Positions 1 through 6,615 of a DNA stretch of 40,222 nt are shown here, piece after piece. A program made the position numbers and the translations under genes. Source of the stretch: a virus; the IMG/VR virus record IMGVR_UViG_3300025137_000086, positions 1 through 40,222 of that record, one strand, 5' to 3'. A model generated the notes under the pieces. The model did not search any database. It was not told the DNA's origin and saw only the letters and a program-made list of their open reading frames with translations. Positions within the stretch are counted from its first letter, which is position 1. Each line of letters starts with the position of its first letter.

Positions 1-131
1 TGTTTACTAAAGAAGTTTATATTGGTGATACTAAGTTTGATAAATGGACAACAAAAAAACAAACAACATCAAGCATTGATGTAACTAATAAAAATGATGT
101 AGCTGTCAAAGTTTTACAATATTACAAATAA
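1..131 (+). CDS. C-terminal part of an unknown protein (continues from 40027-40222)
   Basis: An open frame runs from base 3 to a TAA at 129-131 and gives 42 residues ending VKVLQYYK. Base 40222 (A) plus bases 1-2 (TG) complete an in-frame Met codon, so this is the rest of the gene starting at 40027. The joined protein would be 108 residues. It is hydrophilic, with many Lys and Thr, and has no membrane segment. I do not recognise a family. It ends the tail-fibre gene group, directly before the small lysis-region genes. Confidence 0.7.
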   Translation, partial: FTKEVYIGDTKFDKWTTKKQTTSSIDVTNKNDVAVKVLQYYK

Positions 132-152
132 AATTAACAAAGGAAAAATAAA

Positions 153-254
153 ATGAAAACAAAGATTAAAGAATATTTAGAATATGCAATCTGGGTCAAA
201 GTACCTATGTTTGTAGTTGTAATAGCAATAATCCTGTCTGCAATAGTGTTCTAA
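153..254 (+). CDS. Small single-span membrane protein, 33 aa
   Basis: ATG at 153 follows an AAGGA-type ribosome site (139-144). The stop TAA at 252-254 overlaps the next ATG (254). The product has a charged N-terminus of about 16 residues, then one hydrophobic span (VPMFVVVIAIILSAIVF) reaching the C-terminus. Size, topology and position just upstream of holin-like genes suggest a lysis accessory or a tiny pinholin-like protein, but no family is recognised. The tight junction favours it being translated. Confidence 0.55.
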   Translation: MKTKIKEYLEYAIWVKVPMFVVVIAIILSAIVF

Positions 255-460
255 TGAAAGACGTTAACGAGTTAAATCTCGAAATCGAGCGTATCCACGC
301 CGATATTAAACTCATAGAACAATCCATTTCAACAATTCAGACCAACCATTTATTTCACATTCAGCGTGATATTGACCGTATCAATAAAGTATTATGGGCT
401 ATTGGCTTTGGTGTCTTCACACAATTTATAATCGTAATAAGAGACTTTGTAATAACGTGA
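254..460 (+). CDS. Coiled-coil plus one-TM protein, holin or haemolysin XhlA-like
   Basis: A 68-residue protein. Residues 1-45 are charged and predicted helical or coiled coil (MKDVNELNLEIERIHADIKL onwards). A hydrophobic span follows at about 47-63 (LWAIGFGVFTQFIIVI). This N-terminal amphipathic helix plus C-terminal membrane anchor is the layout of XhlA-type phage lysis proteins. It overlaps the upstream stop and the downstream GTG, so it sits in a coupled lysis operon. The family call rests on layout only; a spanin-like or other membrane role is possible. Confidence 0.55.
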   Translation: MKDVNELNLEIERIHADIKLIEQSISTIQTNHLFHIQRDIDRINKVLWAIGFGVFTQFIIVIRDFVIT

Positions 461-837
461 TATTTGACATAGTGAAGCTTGCTGTTGGGGCAGGAACTCA
501 CATCATGGGTAACAGACAAAAACGTAAAATGTTTGAGTCTGATGCTGCATTAAAACATTCTGAAGCGATGGCTAAAGGTGAAATTGAGTACCAAGCAACA
601 GTAAGAAATTCTAATGACCAAGGATTTAAAGATGAGTTCGTTCTTATTCTGGTATCACTACCAATACTTGTTTTGATTTGGAGCGTCTTTAGTGACGACC
701 CAGATATGAAATCCAAGCTCGACACTTTCTTCGAACAATTTAAAAATCTTCCGTATTGGTATCAAGGATTATTTCTTGGAATATGCGGTTCGATATATGG
801 TTTGCGAGGAATTGATTTATTAAAAGGTAAGAAATAA
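457..837 (+). CDS. Putative holin, two to three membrane segments
   Basis: GTG at 457 is chosen because it overlaps the previous TGA (458-460), the coupling used throughout this operon. ATG at 505 is an alternative. From the GTG the protein is 126 residues: a weak hydrophobic N-terminus, a charged stretch (NRQKRKMFESDAALKHSEAM), one strong membrane segment (FVLILVSLPILVLIWSVF), and a second near the C-terminus (YWYQGLFLGICGSIYGL) ending in LLKGKK. This resembles the three-TM holin group known from gene transfer agents and marine phages. It would form inner-membrane lesions that release the lysozyme or amidase. The assignment is by pattern, not by search. Confidence 0.6.
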   Translation: MIFDIVKLAVGAGTHIMGNRQKRKMFESDAALKHSEAMAKGEIEYQATVRNSNDQGFKDEFVLILVSLPILVLIWSVFSDDPDMKSKLDTFFEQFKNLPYWYQGLFLGICGSIYGLRGIDLLKGKK

Positions 838-1049
838 TGTGGTTTGTAATAACTGTTATGCTTACATTCACAAATGGAGAGCAAGCATCAAGAGAATATA
901 AAGCAAAAACATTTTCTGACACATGGACGTGCCATGAATACATAGGCAATTTTAAAGTTGAACTAATAACCCCACACTTAGAAGCATATGCACCTGAATT
1001 AAGGGGCTTTGAGTTCTATTGTGAAAGTCGTCATGGGACAGAAGTGTGA
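837..1049 (+). CDS. Small exported or membrane-associated hypothetical protein, 70 aa
   Basis: ATG at 837 overlaps the previous stop (TAATG). The N-terminus (MWFVITVMLTFTNG) is short and hydrophobic, like a weak signal sequence. The rest is soluble and carries two cysteines (in WTCHEY and FYCESR) that could form a disulfide in the periplasm. There is no lipobox, so an outer spanin is not supported. Function unknown; its position suggests a late or lysis-region accessory. Confidence 0.55.
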   Translation: MWFVITVMLTFTNGEQASREYKAKTFSDTWTCHEYIGNFKVELITPHLEAYAPELRGFEFYCESRHGTEV

Positions 1050-1420
1050 AGATTTCAGATGAAACAGCAATCGCTATGCCAGTACGAAATCTTATTTCAA
1101 TCATTGGCGCTGTTGCTGTAGGTGTATGGTTTGCATTCGGTGTTATCGAAAGATTAAATTCTATTGAGACTGAGCTACAACTAATTCAAAAAGATTTAGA
1201 AGCTGCTAACGAGTTTATTGAAGGTGTACCTAAAGGGGACATGGTGTCTCCACAGATACAAGAACTATTTATGCTTGTTGAATACATTTCAAAAAACCAA
1301 GACAAGCTTAAAGAGCAAATGGAAATAGAAATTCCAGCAATATCCAAGAACGACATGATAATTCAATTTCATGAATCACGAATTATAGATTTAGAGGAGA
1401 AATTAAATGGGACTCATTGA
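1046..1420 (+). CDS. Membrane-anchored coiled-coil protein, possible inner-spanin analogue
   Basis: GTG at 1046 overlaps the upstream TGA (GTGA). The 124-residue product has one membrane span at about residues 17-33 (SIIGAVAVGVWFAFGVI), then a long charged helical region with heptad character (about 36-57 and 85-122). An N-terminal anchor followed by a periplasmic coiled coil is the layout of inner spanins. However, no outer-spanin lipoprotein is visible next to it, so the role is inferred. Similar anchored coiled-coil proteins are common near lysis genes of marine podoviruses. Confidence 0.55.
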   Translation: MKISDETAIAMPVRNLISIIGAVAVGVWFAFGVIERLNSIETELQLIQKDLEAANEFIEGVPKGDMVSPQIQELFMLVEYISKNQDKLKEQMEIEIPAISKNDMIIQFHESRIIDLEEKLNGTH

Positions 1421-1634
1421 ATCCGTCATCATACTTAGTCTTTATATCTATGATGGTGGCAATAAAAATATTGAAGGGTGGTATCACCAAGAAAGCCTGG
1501 GGGAATGCCTAGAAGGCAAACGAACTGCTGAAAGAAATTCAGGCAATTCAGTTCAGTACACGTGTACTTTAGAAGATTGCGAAATGTCTATAGACGTAAC
1601 AGGGGTCAAACATTGTGAGAGGATTATACAATAG
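1407..1634 (+). CDS. Cysteine-containing small hypothetical protein, 75 aa
   Basis: ATG at 1407 is preceded by a good ribosome site (GAGGAG, 1396-1401) inside the end of the previous gene, with a 14-nt overlap. The N-terminus (MGLIESVIILSLYIYDGG) is hydrophobic. The remainder has four cysteines (GECLEG, YTCTLEDCEM, KHCERI), suggesting a disulfide-bonded periplasmic domain. No family recognised. It lies between the coiled-coil protein and the terminase pair and probably belongs to the same late lysis group. Confidence 0.55.
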   Translation: MGLIESVIILSLYIYDGGNKNIEGWYHQESLGECLEGKRTAERNSGNSVQYTCTLEDCEMSIDVTGVKHCERIIQ

Positions 1635-1843
1635 TGGAAGAAAAAGAAACGATAGCGTCAATAATTGACCAACTACCCATCTTGTTAGTGCAACAAGCTT
1701 ATAAAAAATTAAAAAGTGGTGATGACCTTACTGCTTCAGAGATGAAAGTGTGTCTTGAAGTCTGTAAAACTTACAGTTCAGAAGACATAATTAAAAAGGC
1801 CGACAACATATTAGAAGATGTGCCTTTTGATATAGATGAATAA
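1634..1843 (+). CDS. Putative small terminase subunit (DNA maturase A-like)
   Basis: GTG at 1634 overlaps the preceding TAG. The 69-residue, acidic, all-helical protein contains a KSGDDLTASEMKVCLEVCKTY stretch resembling the DNA-recognition helices of small maturases. It lies two short genes upstream of the large terminase, where T7 gp18 sits relative to gp19. T7 gp18 is 89 residues, so this one is short. The small subunit would bind phage DNA and hold the motor at the concatemer. Position is the main argument. Confidence 0.5.
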   Translation: MEEKETIASIIDQLPILLVQQAYKKLKSGDDLTASEMKVCLEVCKTYSSEDIIKKADNILEDVPFDIDE

Positions 1844-2003
1844 TACAATTGAAGTTCAAGCAGGTGAGACCGATAGAATTATTGTGGATGGTACTAAGGT
1901 CACTGTTGATACCGGTAATGATTATTTAGATTTCTTATTTGTCTTCGGTGGCATCTTGCTACTTTATGCAGGCAAGAAAGCTATAGATAAATTTCTTAAA
2001 TGA
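1836..2003 (+). CDS. Small membrane protein, 55 aa, between terminase subunits
   Basis: ATG at 1836 lies inside the end of the previous gene, and the stop TGA (2001-2003) overlaps the terminase ATG at 2000. The first 30 residues are polar and probably beta (MNNTIEVQAGETDRIIVDGT). One membrane span follows (YLDFLFVFGGILLLYAG), then a basic tail (KKAIDKFLK). Function unknown; it could be a holin or lysis accessory. Both junctions are ATGA-type overlaps, which strongly supports translation. Confidence 0.6.
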   Translation: MNNTIEVQAGETDRIIVDGTKVTVDTGNDYLDFLFVFGGILLLYAGKKAIDKFLK

Positions 2004-3637
2004 ATAAGATAAAAAACTTTAAAAACTTTTTGTATTTATGTTGGAAGCATCTGAACTTACCAGACCCAACACCAATACAATACGATATAGCAGACTATCT
2101 GCAGGCCAAAGATAAACGATTAGTTATTCAAGCGTTCAGAGGTGTCGGTAAAAGTTGGATTACATCTGCTTTTGTCTGTCATCAACTATTATTAAACCCA
2201 CAAAGAAATATCTTAGTGGTATCAGCTTCTAAAACTAGAGCTGATGACTTTAGTACATTCACCCAAAGACTAATTGGTGAAATGCCAATGCTCGAACATC
2301 TAAAACCTAGAGATAACCAAAGACATTCAAAAATTAGTTTTGATGTTGCACCAGCACTCGCTTCTCACGCACCAAGTGTGAAATCAATGGGAGTAACTGG
2401 ACAATTAACCGGCTCACGTGCTGATTTAATCATTGCAGATGACGTTGAGAGTGCCAATAACTCACAAACGCAGCTAATGAGAGACAGATTAAGTGAAACA
2501 GTAAAAGAATTTGATGCTATTATTAAGCCTACGGTCGGTCGAATCATATTCCTAGGGACACCACAGACAGAAATGTCTTTGTATAACTCCTTAGAAGAAC
2601 GTGGATATCAAACACGTGTATGGCCAGCGTTATATCCTACCCAAACACAACTAACAGGTTATGGAAATAAACTGGCAAAAGTTATTGCTGACGAAAAAAC
2701 TTCAGAAGGTAAACCGACTGACCCAGATAGGTTTAACGAAGTTGATTTGATGGAACGTCTAAGTTCGTATGGGCGCAGTGGTTTCAATTTGCAATTCATG
2801 TTGGATACAACATTGAGTGATGCAAACAGATACCCGCTCAAACTAAACGACCTCATTATAGTTTCAGGTTGCGCTTCATGGAAAGAAGCACCTGCAAAAA
2901 TACAATGGGCTTCCGGACAAGACCAAATTACAGCGATTAGCTCAGACACACCAAATGTGGGTCTTAAGGGAGACTACTTCACCTCTTATTTATATATGAG
3001 TGATGAATTTGCGCCTTGGGAGGGAACAGTTATGTCAATTGACCCTTCTGGGCGTGGAGAAGATAGAACAGGTTATGCAGTTATAAAGATGTTGCATGGT
3101 ATTTTATATCTAACAGCTATTGGCGCACTTGAAGGTGGCTATAGTGAAGAGACATTAGAAGAACTATCGCACATAGCAAAACGCCAAAATGTTAATTACG
3201 TTGTTATTGAGAGTAACTTTGGGGATGGCATGGCAACACAATTGTTAAAACCGGTGATGTCTAAAATACATCCATGTGAAATAGAAGAAGTAAGACACAG
3301 TATTCAAAAAGAGAAACGTATTATTGATACCTTAGAGCCCATTATGAATACGCATAGGCTCGTAGTTGACCATGATATTATTAAAAAGGACTTTGAATTA
3401 CCACCTGACCACCAATTGTTTAGACAAATGACACGTCTTACGAGAGATAAAGGTGCACTTAGACACGATGACCAGATAGATGCGCTGTCTATAGCTGCAA
3501 ATTATTGGGTAGAACGCATGGATAGAGACCAAGTTCTTGCATTCGACCAACACAAAGAAGAATTATTAGACCTAGAACTAGATAGATTTATGGAGACGGC
3601 TATTGGTCGTGCCCCAGAAGGAGACAGATTTATATGA
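2000..3637 (+). CDS. terL: Terminase large subunit (DNA maturase B, T7 gp19-like)
   Basis: ATP-driven DNA packaging motor and concatemer-cutting nuclease, 545 aa (T7 gp19 is 586). Walker A is AFRGVGKSW (residues 45-53, K51). Walker B is LIIADDVES (143-151). A coupling motif GTPQ follows at 186-189. The RNase H-fold nuclease begins at MSIDPSGRGEDRTGYAV (D348), with IESNFGDG (E404) and the C-terminal acidic motif RHDDQIDALS (D490, D491, D494). All catalytic positions are present. The gene overlaps the upstream small gene and the downstream lysozyme by 4 nt, marking the end of the late operon. Confidence 0.95.
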   Translation: MNKIKNFKNFLYLCWKHLNLPDPTPIQYDIADYLQAKDKRLVIQAFRGVGKSWITSAFVCHQLLLNPQRNILVVSASKTRADDFSTFTQRLIGEMPMLEHLKPRDNQRHSKISFDVAPALASHAPSVKSMGVTGQLTGSRADLIIADDVESANNSQTQLMRDRLSETVKEFDAIIKPTVGRIIFLGTPQTEMSLYNSLEERGYQTRVWPALYPTQTQLTGYGNKLAKVIADEKTSEGKPTDPDRFNEVDLMERLSSYGRSGFNLQFMLDTTLSDANRYPLKLNDLIIVSGCASWKEAPAKIQWASGQDQITAISSDTPNVGLKGDYFTSYLYMSDEFAPWEGTVMSIDPSGRGEDRTGYAVIKMLHGILYLTAIGALEGGYSEETLEELSHIAKRQNVNYVVIESNFGDGMATQLLKPVMSKIHPCEIEEVRHSIQKEKRIIDTLEPIMNTHRLVVDHDIIKKDFELPPDHQLFRQMTRLTRDKGALRHDDQIDALSIAANYWVERMDRDQVLAFDQHKEELLDLELDRFMETAIGRAPEGDRFI

Positions 3638-4050
3638 CCTATGAAGATATTAAAGAGAGCATCAAGCTACATGAAGGGTATCGTTTAGAAACATACTACT
3701 GCACCGAAAATCATTTAACTGGTGGTTACGGTCACAAAATGTTGGATGGAGAAAGTATCCCATCTGATGAAGCTGGTTGGTCAAAGTTATTTGATAAGGA
3801 CTTTAAGATAGCTCTTAAGGGTGCTCAGGGACTCATAGAAGAGAACATGGTTAGTCCTAAAGCATTCGGTATCTTAATAGAAATGGTTTACCAATTAGGC
3901 GTGTATGGAGTTTCTAAATTTAAAAAAATGTTAATAGCTTTGGACTCCAAAGACTATCAAACAGCAAGTATTGAAATGTTAGATAGTAAGTGGGCAAAGC
4001 AAACACCGAATAGGGCAGAGGATTTATCTTCAAGGATGCGCAATATTTAG
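3634..4050 (+). CDS. T4-type lysozyme endolysin (GH24)
   Basis: A 138-residue muramidase that would cleave peptidoglycan at lysis. The start of KLHEGYRLETYYCTENHLTG aligns with the T4 lysozyme active site: E14 matches T4 E11 and T29 matches T26. The residue matching D20 is C23. A Cys at that position is tolerated in T4 lysozyme mutants, so activity is expected. The C-terminal half has the helical GH24 pattern ending WAKQTPNRAEDLSSRMR. ATG at 3634 overlaps the terminase stop (ATGA). No signal or membrane anchor is visible, so export would depend on the upstream holin candidates. A second lysis enzyme, the amidase, is at 13214. Confidence 0.9.
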   Translation: MTYEDIKESIKLHEGYRLETYYCTENHLTGGYGHKMLDGESIPSDEAGWSKLFDKDFKIALKGAQGLIEENMVSPKAFGILIEMVYQLGVYGVSKFKKMLIALDSKDYQTASIEMLDSKWAKQTPNRAEDLSSRMRNI

Positions 4051-4417
4051 TACAAAAATATGAGGGGATATATCGTATGTACTAGGCGTTTTTTCCCCCT
4101 TGCGGGGGTGTCTGCGCGCGTGGGAAAATTGTTGCAAGGCCTATAGTACGCGCGATTTTTCCGTATAATAGCAAGCGATTGTATATCCGTAGGCAGGGCG
4201 CATTTAAAATATTTTCATGTGTGTGTGCTATAGGGTCTATTTTTTTTACGGTGGTGATTAAAGTTCCCATATTAGATATATCCAAGCTTCAACCCTAGCT
4301 ATTACTATAGCTTATACCTCCACCACCTTCCCCTTAATTATACATATATAATGTATAGCTATATCTCCTATCTCCTACCTCCTGCCTATCACCTCTATAA
4401 TTAAATGTAATTGGTAG
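4051..4417. other. Non-coding region, probable genome end or terminal-repeat zone
   Basis: No convincing gene is seen. It contains a GC hairpin (CCCCC 4095-4099 and GGGGG 4104-4108), two CGCGCG patches (about 4115-4120 and 4150-4156) unusual for this AT-rich genome, an AT palindrome (TATACAT 4339-4345 with ATGTATA 4351-4357) and a C/T-rich tract of repeated CTCCTA-like units (about 4305-4397). It lies between the last late gene (lysozyme) and the first early promoter, which is where T7-like genomes have their terminal direct repeat and packaging site. The exact end cannot be placed from sequence alone. Confidence 0.5.
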
Positions 4418-4446
4418 TTGACTTGTTATCCGTTAGCGGGTATAAT
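4418..4446 (+). promoter_or_regulatory. Early host sigma70 promoter
   Basis: A -35 box TTGACT (4418-4423), exactly 17 bp, then a perfect -10 box TATAAT (4441-4446). This is the best sigma70-type match noticed in the window. It points into the early genes, in the position of the T7 early A promoters. Transcription would begin around 4453 and enter a hairpin-rich leader. Confidence 0.85.
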
Positions 4447-4831
4447 ACGCGTATCAGGTTTAAAATTGTTTATTGATTCGGACTTGATGGGATTATTTAC
4501 TGGCGTTCACCTCCCAAAGCATAACAGACACCAGACAAGCGGGAGCGCAAAGATATCTATTAAATCTTGTAACGTGCTCACTCCGCTAGCAGGACGGGCG
4601 GGAGCTTAGCTGCTAGCACTCAAACAAAACTTTATAATGAAGACTTGAAGGGCTGCTGTTTAGTGGGCAAGCATCTGCAACAAGTGTAGTCCTATATATT
4701 GGCTCTTCTAGCCTTCATTAATAAAGCTTTAATTAGTGAAGAGTTGAAGGGCTGGCGGTGGCTCTTCTACCCTTCATTAACAATGAGGGAAAATCAAACA
4801 ATCAAACAAACTAAACAAGAGGAGAATACTT
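4447..4831 (+). promoter_or_regulatory. Early transcript leader with duplicated hairpins
   Basis: A 385-nt untranslated leader between the early promoter and the gene at 4832. It holds a stem GCTAGCA (4585-4591) with TGCTAGC (4611-4617). Two related hairpins follow: unit 1 TAATGAAG (4635-4642) with CTTCATTA (4713-4720), and unit 2 TAGTGAAG (4734-4741) with CTTCATTA (4772-4779). Both carry TTGAAGGGCTG after the 5' arm and GGCTCTTCTA before the 3' arm. The leader ends in an A-rich stretch (AATCAAACAAAC at 4800-4811) and a strong AGAGGAG ribosome site. Confidence 0.55.
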
Positions 4832-5356
4832 ATGGGCACTAGATGCAATATAAGAATAACCTACGGCGATACCAATATTTGGATATATCGCCACTGGGAC
4901 GGCTACCTATCTCAAACGGGTAAGGACGTAAACGACAAGCTTCAAAACTCACGTAAAAAAAACTACAGCATGGGGGATAAAGAAGAAGCGCAAAGAGTTA
5001 ATATAGTAAATTTTATTAATTCTTTTTTACTAGACAACCGTTACGAACTAACAACAAGCCAACATGGTGACATTGAATTTTTATATCATATTAAATTCAG
5101 TAGAGACGGCTTAGTTGATGCAATAGCATTAAAACAAAGACCAGAAGGCGCAAGCTATAAAGACGACTTGTCTGTTGAATACTTCTACCCCTGGGCGGAA
5201 GGACAAACAAGCTTCTATAATCCATTTGAATTTACTTTTTACGAAGTAGTTGAGAAGGATATCGAAGCAACTGAAAATAGAATTAAGCAATTAAAAAAAG
5301 AAAATAGATTGACTGATTATAAGTCTTTGCAATTTAAAAAGGCGGTGGCTCAATGA
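4832..5356 (+). CDS. Early hypothetical protein, 174 aa
   Basis: The first gene after the host promoter, with an AGAGGAG ribosome site 8 nt upstream. The soluble protein begins MGTRCNIRITYGDTNIWIYR and includes RHWDGYLSQTG. Similar N-termini (MGTR-N-I with YRHWDGY) occur in uncharacterised phage proteins, but I know no function. The C-terminus (DIEATENRIKQLKKENR) is a charged helix, perhaps a coiled coil. As the first early gene it is a candidate for host takeover or anti-defence, by position only. Confidence 0.75.
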   Translation: MGTRCNIRITYGDTNIWIYRHWDGYLSQTGKDVNDKLQNSRKKNYSMGDKEEAQRVNIVNFINSFLLDNRYELTTSQHGDIEFLYHIKFSRDGLVDAIALKQRPEGASYKDDLSVEYFYPWAEGQTSFYNPFEFTFYEVVEKDIEATENRIKQLKKENRLTDYKSLQFKKAVAQ

Positions 5357-5652
5357 TTGACTTTATTATATTCGGCATCATTGACAACGCTGTAATGATT
5401 ATCGGAGCAATGACAGGTTTAGAGCTTGAACGCTTTCTTCCTAAACGCTTTCAACATGGCCTCGGCGCAGTAGTCGGGGCGGGTCTAGGAAATACTTTAA
5501 GCGATTTCCTCGGCGGTGTTGGTGCGGGTAACTTGCCCCTAGCGTTTGGAACTGCGGGCGGTTGCATCATTGGCTTACTGTTCATACCAGTTCTATTTTT
5601 TTCAATCAGACTATGGGGGACTTATGGATTTCATAGACAAACACAAAAATAG
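5353..5652 (+). CDS. Glycine-rich membrane protein, 99 aa
   Basis: ATG at 5353 overlaps the previous stop (ATGA). There are hydrophobic segments at about 3-22 (DFIIFGIIDNAVMIIGAMTG), 36-60 (GLGAVVGAGLGNTLSDFLGG plus flank) and 64-90 (FGTAGGCIIGLLFIPVLFF). The middle one has small-residue GxxxG spacing typical of packed membrane helices. A basic patch (FLPKRFQHG) separates the first two. It is likely an inner-membrane early protein; function unknown. Membrane-altering or superinfection-exclusion roles would fit but are speculative. Confidence 0.65.
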   Translation: MIDFIIFGIIDNAVMIIGAMTGLELERFLPKRFQHGLGAVVGAGLGNTLSDFLGGVGAGNLPLAFGTAGGCIIGLLFIPVLFFSIRLWGTYGFHRQTQK

Positions 5653-5782
5653 AATAAGGGAAAGCGCATTGCGTAACCCGTTGAAGGCTTACTTTTTAGG
5701 AGGCTTTCAAACTTTACCGAGCAAACAGAAAAAACAAGTGTTTGCGTATTTGCAAGCGGTAAGGACTAAAAGAAATAATTAA
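5624..5782 (+). CDS. Small basic hypothetical protein, 52 aa
   Basis: ATG at 5624 is chosen because a GGGGGA ribosome site lies just upstream (5615-5620). The frame is open further upstream but inside the previous gene. The product (MDFIDKHKNRIRESALRNPL...) is basic and helical, with many Lys and Arg. It overlaps the preceding gene by 29 nt in another frame. Function unknown. The hairpin-linker array starts immediately after its stop. Confidence 0.5.
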   Translation: MDFIDKHKNRIRESALRNPLKAYFLGGFQTLPSKQKKQVFAYLQAVRTKRNN

Positions 5783-6160
5783 ATGAAACAGAGGGGGGCA
5801 CGTGTTGCCCTTCTCGGCTTCGTTTAACTACGAAGAGTGAATTGAAAAAAGGTATATTTGAACCCTCTTCAATTTACTAGACGGCAAAAAAGGCGAGCGT
5901 GGAATGTGAAACGCTACAGAGTGATAACTTTGAAACACTAGAATAGTACAAAGCCATGCACGCCTTTACTAGACGGCAAACTTTAGGTTCTACATAGGCG
6001 TACATCTTAATACTTATGTTGCTGACTGAGCAGAATACAAATGAAACAGAACAGTCACTAAAGTTAGTCGTTTACTATACGACAAATGCAGACCTAAGTG
6101 CGAGCTGTATAAAACGAAAAAGGTGTTCGCTTGCGTTTGTTGTATTTACTAGACGGCAAT
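5783..6160 (+). ncRNA. Hairpin-linker array, part 1 (four linker copies)
   Basis: No gene is seen, but the stretch is full of stems. They include GAGGGGGGCA (5791-5800) with TGCCCTTCTC (5806-5815), CTTCGT (5818-5823) with ACGAAG (5830-5835), and AATTGAA (5840-5846) with TTCAATT (5868-5874). Linker copies TTTACTAGACGGCAAA lie at 5873, 5965, 6071 (TTTACTATACGACAAA) and 6145 (ending AAT). Between them are closed units: 5889-5902 with 5954-5967 (14 positions, one mismatch, one G-U), AACTTTAG (5979-5986) with CTAAAGTT (6058-6065), and AAATGCAG (6084-6091) with TTGTATTT (6140-6147). The terminal AAA and TTT of neighbouring linkers often close the hairpins. Structured RNA is inferred. Confidence 0.55.
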
Positions 6161-6161
6161 C

Positions 6162-6179
6162 AATCAAACAAACAAGGAG
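6162..6179 (+). repeat. Repeated translation leader, copy 1
   Basis: AATCAAACAAACAAGGAG occurs exactly here and again at 6396-6413; a variant is at 4800-4820. Each copy ends in the ribosome site of the next gene. The A/C-rich unstructured stretch may help ribosome loading. Confidence 0.7.
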
Positions 6180-6185
6180 GTTAAA

Positions 6186-6425
6186 ATGATTTTAGGTAAA
6201 ACAGAAGTCAATAGCAAGGAGTGGCGCGAACGAATAAGCTACGACCGTTTCAAGAATATTAGAAATCTAGCGGAAGACTTTTATCTTGAATATTGGAATA
6301 ACTATTTAACGATTAGCTTGATAGCAGAACATTATGAAATTACTGATGAACTGGCTGAAGAGTTAATAAATTTAGGTAGAGAAACATTTGAAAATAATCA
6401 AACAAACAAGGAGAAAATAATATGA
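6186..6425 (+). CDS. Small early protein with helix-turn-helix-like segment, 79 aa
   Basis: ATG at 6186 has an excellent ribosome site (AAGGAGG, 6174-6180). The acidic helical protein contains NYLTISLIAEHYEITDELAE followed by ELINLGRETFE. This pattern (helix, tight turn, second helix) is found in small cyanophage and marine-phage proteins and resembles a helix-turn-helix. Its last residues (NNQTNKEKII) are encoded by the repeated leader of the next gene, so the C-terminus may be a by-product of that leader. Function unknown. Confidence 0.7.
   Translation: MILGKTEVNSKEWRERISYDRFKNIRNLAEDFYLEYWNNYLTISLIAEHYEITDELAEELINLGRETFENNQTNKEKII
6396..6413 (+). repeat. Repeated translation leader, copy 2
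   Basis: Exact 18-bp copy of 6162-6179, here inside the 3' end of the preceding gene and supplying the ribosome site for the gene at 6422. Confidence 0.7.
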
Positions 6426-6607
6426 TTTATTCGATGAACATAAATATGGACAATCATTATTCCATAGACATTGATGTTGAAGATGGAACTTTTAGCCATC
6501 GACTAATGCTTAAAGGAAAATACAGTTCTAAGGAATATCCACTAGGAACTACTAGAAAGCAAATAGTAGCTAAGTTGGATAAACTTTTTAATACCACTCA
6601 AAATTAA
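6422..6607 (+). CDS. Small early hypothetical protein, 61 aa
   Basis: ATG at 6422 overlaps the previous stop region (AATATGA) and uses AAGGAG at 6408-6413. The product (MIYSMNINMDNHYSIDIDVE...) looks like a small alternating beta-strand protein with a C-terminal helix (RKQIVAKLDKLFN). No family recognised. It sits between the two halves of the hairpin-linker array and is presumably on the same early transcript. Confidence 0.6.
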   Translation: MIYSMNINMDNHYSIDIDVEDGTFSHRLMLKGKYSSKEYPLGTTRKQIVAKLDKLFNTTQN

Positions 6608-6615
6608 ATGTAACC

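Noticed and set aside
4091-4108. CCCCC/GGGGG hairpin as an intrinsic terminator
   Set aside because: The T run lies before, not after, the stem on the plus strand, and the minus strand has A rather than T after the stem.
4082-4285. 67-codon minus-strand frame in the non-coding end region
   Set aside because: No ribosome site, odd composition, and it would be the only minus-strand protein gene in the genome.
4418-4609. 63-codon plus-strand frame after the early promoter
   Set aside because: Its start would be a TTG inside the -35 box, so the promoter's own transcript would not contain it; the region is hairpin-rich.
5889-6070. The 76- and 90-nt units between linkers as tRNAs
   Set aside because: Lengths match tRNAs, but the closing stems are 14 or 8 bp with no D arm, T arm or anticodon arm in the right places.
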